DNA of 64,000 nucleotides. Origin: Arenicellales bacterium. Lineage in GTDB: Bacteria; Pseudomonadota; Gammaproteobacteria; Arenicellales; JAJDZL01. Shown here piece by piece: positions 41,001 to 49,391 of this stretch (position 1 is the first letter of the stretch; each line of letters begins with the position of its first letter). The translations under genes and the position numbers were made by a program. The notes under the pieces are model-generated. The model saw only the letters and a program-made list of their open reading frames with translations. It was not told the DNA's origin and did no database searches. The stretch covers positions 930,001-994,000 of the forward strand of contig OY282380.1 of assembly GCA_958295885.1 (NCBI GenBank). The letters are read 5' to 3'.

Positions 41001-41081
41001 AGATGTTCCATTAAATTCAAAATTAACCGGCTTGGAACGGTCGATGCGTCCACCGTTTTTGCGGCGAAATGGCTGGTTCAC
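38061..41081 (-). CDS. soxA: Sarcosine oxidase alpha subunit
   Basis: This is the large subunit of tetrameric sarcosine oxidase. It is 1006 residues. The N-terminal ferredoxin-like segment (FEFNGTSYEGFEGDTVASALLANG) is followed by an NAD-binding Rossmann domain (VLIVGGGPAGLSAAYSASRRG, about residues 176-196). A C-terminal glycine-cleavage-T-like domain (about 600-1000) passes the methyl carbon to tetrahydrofolate. It overlaps soxD by four bases. Confidence 0.96.
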   Translation of the reverse strand: MNQPFRRKNGGRIDRSKPVNFEFNGTSYEGFEGDTVASALLANGVSLVARSFKYHRPRGIVGSGPEEPNAILQIDRGEQTTPNLRATQTEIYEGLAASSVNCWPQLKYDVGYISNWTAPLFPAGFYYKTFISPSGGWKFYEKFIRKAAGFGVAGIETNDELNRDPNRYEKINAWCDVLIVGGGPAGLSAAYSASRRGARVIIADEKNELGGGLLRSSSPAAQSWVDDIASSLTESSQVQILTRSTAAGFYDSNFLLINERVTDHLPEPAPNCVRERIWKVRAKQVVLATGAIERPIVFKNNDVPGVMLASAVSEYIHRFGVKPGSSAVVFTNNNSAYQAAFDILEANIELKAVVDVRPRGPGELQMQLESRGVTVITGAAVINSKGRNRLQSVEIARLSQDLQIQNDSVSAQDCDLLAVSGGWSPAIHLHAQSGAKPTFDQTKACFIPGESVQQEACAGAANAQFRIDLAIEEGFQAGETAAAAAGCATSKRVDLKPIAIEEHADYEIQPIWLVPCEESRLGTKRFVDFQNDTTAEDIFLAAAEGYRSIEHVKRYTLLGFGTDQGKLGNINGMAILAQALDQDLAETGTTTFRPPYTPITFGALAGREIGPEFFDPVRKTPMHAWHAEHDALFENVGQWKRPWYYPHKGESMQDAVDRECLHARQKVAVLDASTLGKIDIFGPDAAEFLNYVYTNSWSNLAAGTCRYGLMLSEDGMIMDDGVTAKFADDHYHMTTTTGGAAHVLLWMEQWRQTEWPWMKVYFTSVTEQWAVISIAGPKSRAVLQKLAPRLKASNDEFPFMTFRNCSVAGVKAIVFRISFTGELSYEINVPAAYGLYVWQKVIDAGYEFGITPYGTEAMHVLRAEKGFIIVGQDTDGSMTPFDMGMKWIVSKNKDCLGKRSLSRSDCARGDRKQFVGLLTDDPNLVLPEGAQLVEEPKDDPPVPMIGHVTSSYWSAALGRSIALAVVRGGHSRKGQKIFAVLLGGDSEEVEITSPVFYDATGERQNV

Positions 41082-41359
41082 GATTCATCTCCCGGAATCG
41101 GGTCGGTTGGTCTGTAGCTGGCGCCGAATTTATAAGTTACCGTATTGCGTTCAGCATTAAACCATCGCCTGCAGCCGCCGCTGTGATACCACTGTTCGCG
41201 CTGATCTCCTTTCGTGTTCTCGCGCATAAACAGATAGTCGGCCCATTCGGCATCAGTCAGCATGTCAGGATTTTCAGGTCGAACGATGTGCGCTTCGCCA
41301 CCGTAGCTGAATTCGGCTTCTTCGCGCAGGCCACACCAGGGACATCGAATCAACAGCAA
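41078..41359 (-). CDS. soxD: Sarcosine oxidase delta subunit
   Basis: This is a 93-residue zinc-binding small subunit. The metal ligands are visible as CPWCG (residues 6-10) and the WYHSGGCRRWF segment (about 57-67). It lies between soxB and soxA, as in other heterotetrameric operons, and overlaps soxA by four bases. Confidence 0.95.
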   Translation of the reverse strand: MLLIRCPWCGLREEAEFSYGGEAHIVRPENPDMLTDAEWADYLFMRENTKGDQREQWYHSGGCRRWFNAERNTVTYKFGASYRPTDPIPGDES

Positions 41360-41385
41360 AGTGATTTCCTCATATATTCAGTTTG

Positions 41386-42636
41386 TCAATGTGCAACACC
41401 AGCTGCACCGTGTTCATCGATCAGCGCACCTGAAACAAAGCGTTCCAGGCTGAATGGCGCATTCAGTTCATGCGGCTCATCTCGGGCAATCGTATGCGCA
41501 AAAACCCAACCCGAACCTGGAGTCGCCTTGAAACCACCGGTTCCCCAGCCGCAGTTGAAATACAGACCGAACACGGACGTCTTGCCAATGATGGGGCAGG
41601 CATCAGGACAGATGTCGACTATGCCGCCCCAGTGCCGAAGCATTCGAACCCTGCTGAAAATTGGGAAAAGCTCCACAATGGCCGCAACGTTTCCTTCAAT
41701 TGTAGATACGCTGCCTCTCTGTCCATAACCCAAATAGGAATCAACTCCAGCTCCGACGACAAGTTCTCCCTTATCGGATTGACTGATGTAACCGTGAACG
41801 GCGTTTGACATGACAACGGTATGCAGTATCGGCTTGATGGGCTCCGAAACCAAGGCCTGCAGAGGATGGCTTTCAATTGGCATTCGCATTCCCGCCAACT
41901 CTGCCAGCACACTTGAGTGCCCTGCGACAACAACGCCAACTTTTGCTGTTTTGATAAATCCTCGAGATGTTTCGAGTCCTGTAACAACACCGCGGACTCG
42001 CTGGATTCCAGTGACCTCACAGTTTTGGATGATATCCACGCCCAGAGCATCTGCAGCTCTTGCAAATCCCCAGGCGACTGCATCATGACGGGCAACACCA
42101 CCGCGTGGCTGAAAAGAAGCGCCCAGAATCGGATAACGCGCATTCGGAGAAATGTCGATGATCGGCACCAATCGCTTAATTTCTTCCGGTGAAAGAACTT
42201 CACTGTCAATGCCGTTGAGCCGATTCGCGCAAGACCGCCGATAGATGTCTCTCATGTCCTGCAGGTTGTGCCCCAGGTTCATCACCCCTCGCTGACTGAA
42301 CATTACGTTGAAATTCAGTTCCTGCGAAAGGGATTCCCACAGCACCAAGGATTTTTCGTACAGGTGCGCCGCCTCATCCCACAGATAGTTGGAGCGAACG
42401 ATGGTGGTGTTGCGGCCGGTATTGCCCCCTCCTATCCATCCTTTTTCCAATACGGCAACATTGGTGATATTGTGTTCGGACGCGAGGTAATAAGCCGTGG
42501 CGAGACCGTGTCCGCCACCACCTACAATGACAACATCGTAAGCGGATTTAGGTTCCGGTTCTCTCCACGCTGGAGACCATTTCTGATGCTTGTTGACTGC
42601 ATGACGAGCCAGACTGAAGATGGAGTACTGTTTCAT
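41386..42636 (-). CDS. soxB: Sarcosine oxidase beta subunit
   Basis: This is the catalytic flavoprotein subunit. It is 416 residues. The FAD-binding motif is [18 protein letters not shown] (about residues 35-52). The [16 protein letters not shown] segment contains the histidine that covalently holds FMN in this family. It oxidises sarcosine to glycine, with the methyl group going to methylene-THF through SoxA. It follows glyA after 36 bases. Confidence 0.96.
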   Translation of the reverse strand: MKQYSIFSLARHAVNKHQKWSPAWREPEPKSAYDVVIVGGGGHGLATAYYLASEHNITNVAVLEKGWIGGGNTGRNTTIVRSNYLWDEAAHLYEKSLVLWESLSQELNFNVMFSQRGVMNLGHNLQDMRDIYRRSCANRLNGIDSEVLSPEEIKRLVPIIDISPNARYPILGASFQPRGGVARHDAVAWGFARAADALGVDIIQNCEVTGIQRVRGVVTGLETSRGFIKTAKVGVVVAGHSSVLAELAGMRMPIESHPLQALVSEPIKPILHTVVMSNAVHGYISQSDKGELVVGAGVDSYLGYGQRGSVSTIEGNVAAIVELFPIFSRVRMLRHWGGIVDICPDACPIIGKTSVFGLYFNCGWGTGGFKATPGSGWVFAHTIARDEPHELNAPFSLERFVSGALIDEHGAAGVAH

Positions 42637-42672
42637 CTATTTCCCATCAAAATATCAACAGAGACAGTGTTT

Positions 42673-43923
42673 CTACTGATACACAGGATAGCGGCCACAC
42701 AGTTCCTTGACTTGCTCTTTGATGTCTTTAACCGTCGTTTCGTTATCGATGTCATCGAGAATATCACACATCCAGTGTGTCAAAATTCGCATTTCTTCTT
42801 CTTTGAATCCCCGCGTTGTAGAAGCAGGAGACCCAATTCGCAGCCCGCTCGTGACAAATGGTGAACGCGGGTCATTCGGAACGGTATTCTTGTTCACCGT
42901 TATGTTCGCGTCACCCAAAGCTGCGGCTGCATCCTTACCTGTAATATTTTTGTCGATCAAATCGAGCAGAAACAGGTGATCATCGGTTCCATCTGAGACT
43001 ATTTTGTATCCACGGTCCATGAATGTTGACGCCATGACTCGAGCATTGCTTATCACCTGCTGCTGATAAACTTTGAACTCCGGTTCGAGCGCCTCTTTAA
43101 ATGCAACGGCTTTGCCTGCGATCACATGCATCATGGGACCTCCCTGACCGCCCGGGAACACAGACGAAGCGAGTTTCTTTTGAACTTCAGGATTTTTTCG
43201 AGCTAGAATCATGCCACCTCTTGGCCCGCGCAGAGTCTTGTGTGTTGTAGTGGTGGTGACGTCAGCGATCGGAACCGGATTCGGGTAAAGACCGGTAGCG
43301 ATCAGTCCCGCGACGTGAGCCATGTCTACAAACAGATAGGCGCCAACCTCATCAGAAATTTCACGAAAACGATCCCAATCCATGATTCGAGAATAAGCCG
43401 AGAAACCAGCAATGATCATTTTGGGTTTGTGTTCCAAGGCTAGTTCTCGAATCTGTTCGTAATCCGCGATGCCTTCAGAATCAACTCCATAAAGCACCGA
43501 GTTGTAAATTTTTCCGGAGAAGTTCACTTTGGCGCCGTGCGTCAGATGACCGCCATGATCAAGGCTCATGCCCAATATTGTATCGTGAGGGTTGATCAGC
43601 GCCATGAATACGGCTGCATTGGCCTGAGAACCAGAATGAGGCTGGACATTGACGTAATCGGCGTCAAACAACTGTTTCGCTCGTTCAATCGCAAGGTTTT
43701 CAGCGACGTCGACATATTCACAGCCGCCGTAATACCGTCTGCCCGGATAACCTTCTGCATATTTGTTGGTCAGCACCGACCCCTGCGCCTGCAGTACCCG
43801 CGGACTTGTGTAATTTTCAGATGCAATCAGTTCGATATGCTCTTCTTGGCGAGTTTCTTCGTTCTCAATTGCTGTCCATAACTCTTGATCGTAGTGTTGA
43901 ATGGTGTCGGATCTGTTGAACAT
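42673..43923 (-). CDS. glyA: Serine hydroxymethyltransferase
   Basis: This PLP enzyme interconverts serine and glycine with methylene-THF. It is 416 residues. The PLP lysine lies in [14 protein letters not shown]. Other signatures are [10 protein letters not shown] and [13 protein letters not shown]. It is the first gene of the sarcosine operon, so glycine and methylene-THF from sarcosine can be turned into serine. A strong AGGAG (43930-43934) precedes the ATG, and a short hairpin (43940-43953) precedes that. Confidence 0.97.
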   Translation of the reverse strand: MFNRSDTIQHYDQELWTAIENEETRQEEHIELIASENYTSPRVLQAQGSVLTNKYAEGYPGRRYYGGCEYVDVAENLAIERAKQLFDADYVNVQPHSGSQANAAVFMALINPHDTILGMSLDHGGHLTHGAKVNFSGKIYNSVLYGVDSEGIADYEQIRELALEHKPKMIIAGFSAYSRIMDWDRFREISDEVGAYLFVDMAHVAGLIATGLYPNPVPIADVTTTTTHKTLRGPRGGMILARKNPEVQKKLASSVFPGGQGGPMMHVIAGKAVAFKEALEPEFKVYQQQVISNARVMASTFMDRGYKIVSDGTDDHLFLLDLIDKNITGKDAAAALGDANITVNKNTVPNDPRSPFVTSGLRIGSPASTTRGFKEEEMRILTHWMCDILDDIDNETTVKDIKEQVKELCGRYPVYQ

Positions 43924-43939
43924 AAAATTCTCCTGATTT

Positions 43940-43953
43940 CACGGAAATCCGTG
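43940..43953 (-). promoter_or_regulatory. Palindrome/hairpin just upstream of glyA Shine-Dalgarno
   Basis: The perfect palindrome CACGGAAATCCGTG begins six bases 5' of the AGGAG site of glyA. As RNA it could form a five-base-pair stem with a four-base loop next to the ribosome-binding site. As DNA it could be an operator of the sarcosine operon. No known riboswitch consensus was recognised around it. Confidence 0.35.
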
Positions 43954-44205
43954 TGCGAACCTACTTAAACAATTTTTAGTTCGATAAACTGTACATTTTA
44001 ATGATTTTAAAGAACAATTATCTTTCGAATTGAAGAATCTTCGTTCAATTTCTTCCAAAGCAATGTAAATGTCAAACTCAAGATGCGGCTGGTGCGCAAA
44101 GTGACCTGCCTATATGTCCTATAATTCCATTGAAGTCCTGAATTTCAGATGGACATTATTTAACGGCATATACAAGGCATTGAATTTAATAAAATAACTC
44201 GAAAC

Positions 44206-44532
44206 ATGATTATCCAAAACCAGATCGAAGAAGCGCTGACGAAAGCACTCACTCCCCTACATCTTGAAGTGATCAACGAAAGTGGAATGCATAATGTTCC
44301 ACCCGGTTCTGAATCTCACTTCAAAGTCATTGCAGTTTCTGGCAGTTTCGAACAACAGTCATTGGTTTTTCGACACAGAATGATCAATGAACTGCTATCA
44401 GAACAGCTGGCCGGACCCGTACACGCACTTTCACTTCATGCCTTGACACCCACTGAGTGGAAGAACACGGGGGGCGTTACGATCGACTCACCACTATGTC
44501 GGGGTGGTTCAAAGCTGGACTCAAAACACTGA
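44206..44532 (+). CDS. bolA: BolA-family protein
   Basis: This 108-residue protein has the BolA fold. The conserved HNVPPGSESHFKVIAVSGSF (about residues 29-48) and FRHRMINELLSEQL (the helix preceding the HALSLHALTPTEW end) identify it. BolA proteins work with monothiol glutaredoxins in iron-sulfur trafficking and stress morphology. No glutaredoxin gene is adjacent. The intergenic region with glyA holds the promoters of both. Confidence 0.92.
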   Translation: MIIQNQIEEALTKALTPLHLEVINESGMHNVPPGSESHFKVIAVSGSFEQQSLVFRHRMINELLSEQLAGPVHALSLHALTPTEWKNTGGVTIDSPLCRGGSKLDSKH

Positions 44533-44693
44533 TCTGAGAGTTCCTGAACTTCGTTCAGAAAATGCAAAAACAGCAAAACCCAATTTCCAGCTGGAATTTC
44601 CGCCAAATCCGATTGATCAACTGACGGTGCAAAATTCAATCTGCTGAATAACTAGGAACGGGTTCGATTTCAAACAGCGCGATTCATTCGGCG

Positions 44694-47021
44694 CTAGCGT
44701 CGAATCAGCCAGGCTCCAAGCGCTGGCAGCAGAATGATTGCTCCAATCATATTCACGGCAAACATAAATGTAAGCATCGTTCCCATATCCGCCTGAAATG
44801 CCAAGGGTGCGAATATCCAGGTGCCTACTCCTACCGCCAAGGTTATACCAGTTAAAGCAACGCCAGTTCCCGTTACGGAAAGAGTCTGTTCATAGGCCTC
44901 TGAAAACGAATATCCCTGCTCTAAATAGGAACGCAGCCGTCCGTAGATGTAGATGCCGTAGTCAACCCCGATTCCTACGCCAAGCGCGACCACCGGAAGA
45001 GTGGAGATTTTCAGTCCGATCTCCAGCTTTGCCATCAGCGCATAGGCAAGCACGGAAACAATGCTGAGCGGAATAATGATGCATGCCGTTGCTGCAAAAG
45101 AACGAAATGAAATCAGACACAGCACTGCAACCGCAAGAAACACGTAACCGAGAATTGGAAACTGTGACGCTCTCACTTCCTCATTTGTCGCCGCCATCAC
45201 ACCGACGTTGCCTCCTGCCAATACGAATTTGATGTCATCTGAATCAGATGTCTGCTGGAACTCATTCACTGCGGCGACGATTCGTTCGATGGTAGATGAC
45301 CTGTGGTCGGCCGTATAGATGATCACAGGCATGACGCTGCAGTCCGTGTTCAACAAACCACTGGTGGTGGGCACATATGAAACGGACTGTGCAATTACAT
45401 AGTTATTTCTAGATAGCGTCTGCCATTTCAGGTTTCCTTCGTTTAACCCGGCGGTAACTTTCCGCGCGATGCCAGCCAATCCGCTGACAGACTGCACGCC
45501 TTCTATATTCTGCATTTTCCACTCGAATTCGTTCAGCGTCTGCATAATGTCCCATTCAATGCATCCTTCCGCTTTGGTCTCTGAAAACACAGAAAATATA
45601 TCGATTCCAGTATTAAACCGATCAATTATTTTTGCTGTATCGATGTTGTATGTTGACGTTGGTCTCAACTCGGGCACTCCTTGATGCTGATCTCCGACCT
45701 GAACCTGAGTAGCAAGCTGGTAAGCGTAGAGCAATAAAACAACGACAACTGCAATCACGACTGCTGCAGGCCCTCGATGCGCCAGACGAGCCAGCTGCGC
45801 CCACACAGGTCGCAGGCGCCGCTCAAACTGAACGGCATAGTCCAAACGCATCGCTTTTTTATCCAAGTAGGAAAGCAGAATCGGCAGCAGGATCAAATTG
45901 GTCAGAATTATGGAAGCAACCCCTAAACTCGCAGTCAGCGCGATTTCCTGAATCACTCGAACTTCTATGAGAGCGATGGTTAAAAATCCGATGGTGTCGG
46001 AAACCAGAGCCACTGAGCCTGGCAGGAGAAGACGGCGGAAGCTTGCGCGTGCGTTCGCTAAAATCGGCGCGCCGGCAGCCACTTCGGCGCGCATGACGCT
46101 GATCATCTGAACTCCGTGGCTGACGCCGATGGCAAAAATCAAAAACGGCACCAACAGTGACATCGGGTCAATTCCAAATCCAAGCGCGGTCGTCGCTCCG
46201 AGCTGCCACACGACAGCGACGAGCGAACACAGCAAGGGATAGAGAGTCAGACGCAGAGAATTCGTGAAAAAATACAGGAAGAGGCCGGTAACCACAAAGG
46301 CAATTCCAAAAAACATCACAACGCGTATTGCACCGTCTTTGATTTCACCGACCACCATCGGAAATCCGATGATATGAACATCAACATGACTGTCCGCTGT
46401 CGATTCTCGGATTTTTTCCAGTTCATTCGCAACTTCAAAATAGTCGAGTCTCTCGCCAGTGTCCGGATGAAATTCCTGAAGTCGGGCGCTGATCAAACCG
46501 CCGCTGAAATCGTTTGCGACAAGTCGTCCTACGATTCCCGCTTTAATCGCATTCTCCCGCACCAATGCAAAGCCTTCGTCGTTCATCTCAAGACCGACCG
46601 GCACCACTCTTCCGCCGACCAAGCCATCCTCAACGATTTCAGTGAAACGGACATTCGGAGTGACAAGAGAATAAACCTGTGTTCGGTCAACTCCAGGAAT
46701 GAAAAACACCGCATCAGTAACACTGCGCAACTTGTCGAAAAACTCCGCAGTGAACATGCTGCCGTCTGTGGAAAAAAGAGCGATTGCGATCCGGTCGGCG
46801 CTACCAAACTCATCCCGATATTTCACAAAGTTTTTCATATAAGGGTGCTGCAGCGGTATCAGCTTGGAAAAACTTGCGTCCACTCTGAGTTGAGACGCAA
46901 AAAATGCAAATACGAAGGTTGCGACCGCGAACAAAATCAGAATGAGCATGCGATTCGAAAATACCAAATTTTCAAGTCTAGCGGCGAAACCGAACTTCCG
47001 TGAATTTCTGGAAAGTTTCAT
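44694..47021 (-). CDS. RND-superfamily (MMPL/HpnN-type) transporter
   Basis: This is a 775-residue inner-membrane exporter-like protein with two halves. Each half has one helix, a large periplasmic loop (about residues 45-235 and 435-605) and five or six helices. The pattern resembles HpnN and MMPL proteins, which move hydrophobic lipids such as hopanoids, more than multidrug AcrB. It is the last gene of a four-gene set with YCF48-like, DUF1329 and DUF1302 genes. It starts 18 bases after the YCF48-like gene. Confidence 0.88.
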   Translation of the reverse strand: MKLSRNSRKFGFAARLENLVFSNRMLILILFAVATFVFAFFASQLRVDASFSKLIPLQHPYMKNFVKYRDEFGSADRIAIALFSTDGSMFTAEFFDKLRSVTDAVFFIPGVDRTQVYSLVTPNVRFTEIVEDGLVGGRVVPVGLEMNDEGFALVRENAIKAGIVGRLVANDFSGGLISARLQEFHPDTGERLDYFEVANELEKIRESTADSHVDVHIIGFPMVVGEIKDGAIRVVMFFGIAFVVTGLFLYFFTNSLRLTLYPLLCSLVAVVWQLGATTALGFGIDPMSLLVPFLIFAIGVSHGVQMISVMRAEVAAGAPILANARASFRRLLLPGSVALVSDTIGFLTIALIEVRVIQEIALTASLGVASIILTNLILLPILLSYLDKKAMRLDYAVQFERRLRPVWAQLARLAHRGPAAVVIAVVVVLLLYAYQLATQVQVGDQHQGVPELRPTSTYNIDTAKIIDRFNTGIDIFSVFSETKAEGCIEWDIMQTLNEFEWKMQNIEGVQSVSGLAGIARKVTAGLNEGNLKWQTLSRNNYVIAQSVSYVPTTSGLLNTDCSVMPVIIYTADHRSSTIERIVAAVNEFQQTSDSDDIKFVLAGGNVGVMAATNEEVRASQFPILGYVFLAVAVLCLISFRSFAATACIIIPLSIVSVLAYALMAKLEIGLKISTLPVVALGVGIGVDYGIYIYGRLRSYLEQGYSFSEAYEQTLSVTGTGVALTGITLAVGVGTWIFAPLAFQADMGTMLTFMFAVNMIGAIILLPALGAWLIRR

Positions 47022-47039
47022 GTGAGCGGACTCGAAAAT

Positions 47040-47984
47040 CTACTCGATTGAGTGAAAGCGACGGATTCCAAATTCACCCGTTAACAGAAATTCCTGATCA
47101 TTGACGGGCATTGCGGAAGTGATTCCTGATCTTGACGCCAAACTTCGATCAGATACAGATATTCCCTGATCGACGCTAACAAACAAATTGCCTTCCAATG
47201 CGGTGATGACCAGCTGACCGGAGGGAAGTTCAACTATGTTTGTCAGCGTTGCACGAGTCTGAGTAGGAACCTGAGACCAACTGTCACCGCCATCTTCTGA
47301 GCGAAACAGATTGCCGCGGAGTCCCGCAATCAGAATGATTTCTTCATTGACCGCGTGAATTGCGAACCAAGACCCAAAGTAGGGCGAGTCAAGTGAGACC
47401 CAGTTCAGTCCTCGATCAACAGAGCGGTAAATCACTCCCGCTTCGGCGGCGATGAACATCAGGCCGTCACCAGCTGCCGAAAGTGAATTGAGGTGAAAAT
47501 CATCCTCTTCGGCAATAATACGCTCGGACCAGGTGTCGCCGCCGTCAGTGGATTCCAGGTAATATCCGTAGGCGCCAATCGCAACACCTTCATTCTCATT
47601 GTGAAAAAATATGTCTAAAAGAGGAAGTTCCAGTTCGGGAGCCTGGTGAATAATTTCCCATGTCGCTCCGCCGTCCGTCGTACGGAGGATCATCGCGTCG
47701 TGTCCAACCGCCCATCCCAAGCGTTCATCGTGCATGTAGAGCGCGGTTATCAAATTGCAGGTTGGAACCTTGCTCTGCGTCCAACTCTGCCCTTTGTCCT
47801 GCGAGACTAGAATGTGCCCTCTTTCACCGACTGCGACGTAATGGGAATTGACGGCTTGGCCATCCAGCAGCAGCGTGAGGCCCGCGAGCGGCGCCTGCAC
47901 AGACCACTCTGGACAGGCGTAGCTAGCGGGTGGAACAATTAGGAATGCAAGAAAAAACCAAATTAGCCGACATCTACAGGCCAT
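47040..47984 (-). CDS. YCF48-like beta-propeller protein, secreted
   Basis: This is a 314-residue protein with a signal peptide ending near residue 23 (ASYACPEW). At least five repeats follow the pattern xGxxGxxxxSxDxGxxW: VGERGHILVSQDKGQSW, VGHDAMILRTTDGGATW, IGAYGYYLESTDGGDTW, AEAGVIYRSVDRGLNW and GLRGNLFRSEDGGDSW. This is the BNR/YCF48 seven-bladed propeller. In plants and cyanobacteria it assists photosystem II assembly. In gammaproteobacteria it appears with RND, DUF1329 and DUF1302 genes, and its role there is unknown. Confidence 0.88.
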   Translation of the reverse strand: MACRCRLIWFFLAFLIVPPASYACPEWSVQAPLAGLTLLLDGQAVNSHYVAVGERGHILVSQDKGQSWTQSKVPTCNLITALYMHDERLGWAVGHDAMILRTTDGGATWEIIHQAPELELPLLDIFFHNENEGVAIGAYGYYLESTDGGDTWSERIIAEEDDFHLNSLSAAGDGLMFIAAEAGVIYRSVDRGLNWVSLDSPYFGSWFAIHAVNEEIILIAGLRGNLFRSEDGGDSWSQVPTQTRATLTNIVELPSGQLVITALEGNLFVSVDQGISVSDRSLASRSGITSAMPVNDQEFLLTGEFGIRRFHSIE

Positions 47985-48015
47985 GTGGGTATGGAGGTTT
48001 TTTCTCAGTAACGAG

Positions 48016-49383
48016 TTATCTCTTGCCTTGTCTTCGCAGAGCTGCGGGAGTGAACTCGGTGGGGAACAGTTCTACTCCAAACTGAACCGGTTCATACTCA
48101 TTTCCTAGAAAATTGGCAACATATCGGCCGGACTGCAGATCATAGTGCACTACAAGCGTCAGCCATGTCAGGGGATTTTGGTAAAAGTTAACTGCGTGTC
48201 CTTCGGATACGCGGTAGAACTGATCCCGATTGTCGTACAGGTCAACTACTGCGACCTGCCAGGAGTCCTCGTCAATATAAAACGTGCGCCGCTTGTAGAC
48301 ATGCTGCGCACCTTCTTTCAGCGTGGCTTCTACAACCCAAACGCGATGTAGCTCATAACGCAGATGCTCTGGGTTTGGATGAAATGGTGTCAAAATGTCG
48401 CTGAAGTCAAGTGAGTCGCTGCCCAGTCTGTAACTGTTATACGGCACAAACAGCTCTTTTTTCCCGACAAGTTCCCAATTGTATCGATCAACTGCACCGT
48501 TGAACATGTCGAACTGATCGTAGGTTCGCAGGTTGTCCGCGCTCGTGGCGGGCGTGTCGTAGCCTACATCGGGCGCGCGTCGCACGCGTCGCTGACCCGG
48601 GCTGTAAATCCATGCTCTGCGAGGTTCCGCAACGCGATTCAGCGTCTCGTGCGCCAATATGATTCCACCTGCCAGTCTCGGAGGCGCTATTGCTTCCTGT
48701 TTGTAATACACCATCGTGTTGTTCAGCTGGTCTTCCGTCATGCCCGGCAGAGAATAGTTGAAGATTCCTTCGTCTGTTGCTGTAAAAACGGTATATGCGC
48801 CACCACGAGTCACCGCGGCCTGTCCGAATGTCCGCTTGATCGTCTCACCACGGTAACGCAGCAAATGGTTCCAAATGGCTTCTACGCCATTTTTTGGAAT
48901 TGGAAATGGCGTCCCGATGACTGCGCCAGATATGCCGTTCCCGTCGTCCACTAATTCCGCGGTCGCAGCAATCTGCCTGGTAGCATCATAAATGCGCTGG
49001 GGAAGTGAGGCGCTTCTTCTCGATGGATAGACGTTCATTGTGAACGTCGGATAGGTACGTAGCAGCTGCTGATGTCCGACGGACAGATTCGACTGATATT
49101 GATCAACGTTTTCCGCTGTAATCACGAACAGCGGTTCATCACCAGCAAAAGGGTCAACGAGATGCTGTCCTGCCTGAAAACCCGGAGGAGGAGCGGTGAT
49201 TCCGCCGGTCCACTCTGGAATCGTGCCTTCAGCGTTGCCCGCTTTTTCGCCGCCTGTCGGGGTAAGATCACCACCTAAGCGAGCGACTTCTTCTTCTGTC
49301 AAGCCCGCTTGAATCCAACCGCTTAAAGCGAAAGAACTGACAAAAACAAACGTTGCGATACTATTTTTTATGAGAGATTTCAT
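48016..49383 (-). CDS. DUF1329 family protein
   Basis: This 455-residue protein has an N-terminal signal peptide (hydrophobic 10-26, cleavage near QAGLTEEE) and the family start GLTEEEVARLGGDLTPTGGEKAGN. The C-terminal half is strand-rich (YKRRTFYIDEDSWQVAVVDLYDNRD). The family is predicted to have a lipoprotein-carrier-like fold. It is likely periplasmic or in the outer membrane. It lies between the DUF1302 and YCF48-like genes. Confidence 0.9.
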   Translation of the reverse strand: MKSLIKNSIATFVFVSSFALSGWIQAGLTEEEVARLGGDLTPTGGEKAGNAEGTIPEWTGGITAPPPGFQAGQHLVDPFAGDEPLFVITAENVDQYQSNLSVGHQQLLRTYPTFTMNVYPSRRSASLPQRIYDATRQIAATAELVDDGNGISGAVIGTPFPIPKNGVEAIWNHLLRYRGETIKRTFGQAAVTRGGAYTVFTATDEGIFNYSLPGMTEDQLNNTMVYYKQEAIAPPRLAGGIILAHETLNRVAEPRRAWIYSPGQRRVRRAPDVGYDTPATSADNLRTYDQFDMFNGAVDRYNWELVGKKELFVPYNSYRLGSDSLDFSDILTPFHPNPEHLRYELHRVWVVEATLKEGAQHVYKRRTFYIDEDSWQVAVVDLYDNRDQFYRVSEGHAVNFYQNPLTWLTLVVHYDLQSGRYVANFLGNEYEPVQFGVELFPTEFTPAALRRQGKR

Positions 49384-49391
49384 CGCACACC

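Noticed and set aside
44544..44558. CTGAAC-TTC-GTTCAG hairpin after bolA as a terminator
   Set aside because: It has only six base pairs and is followed by A rather than T on the coding strand, so it does not fit a rho-independent terminator for bolA.
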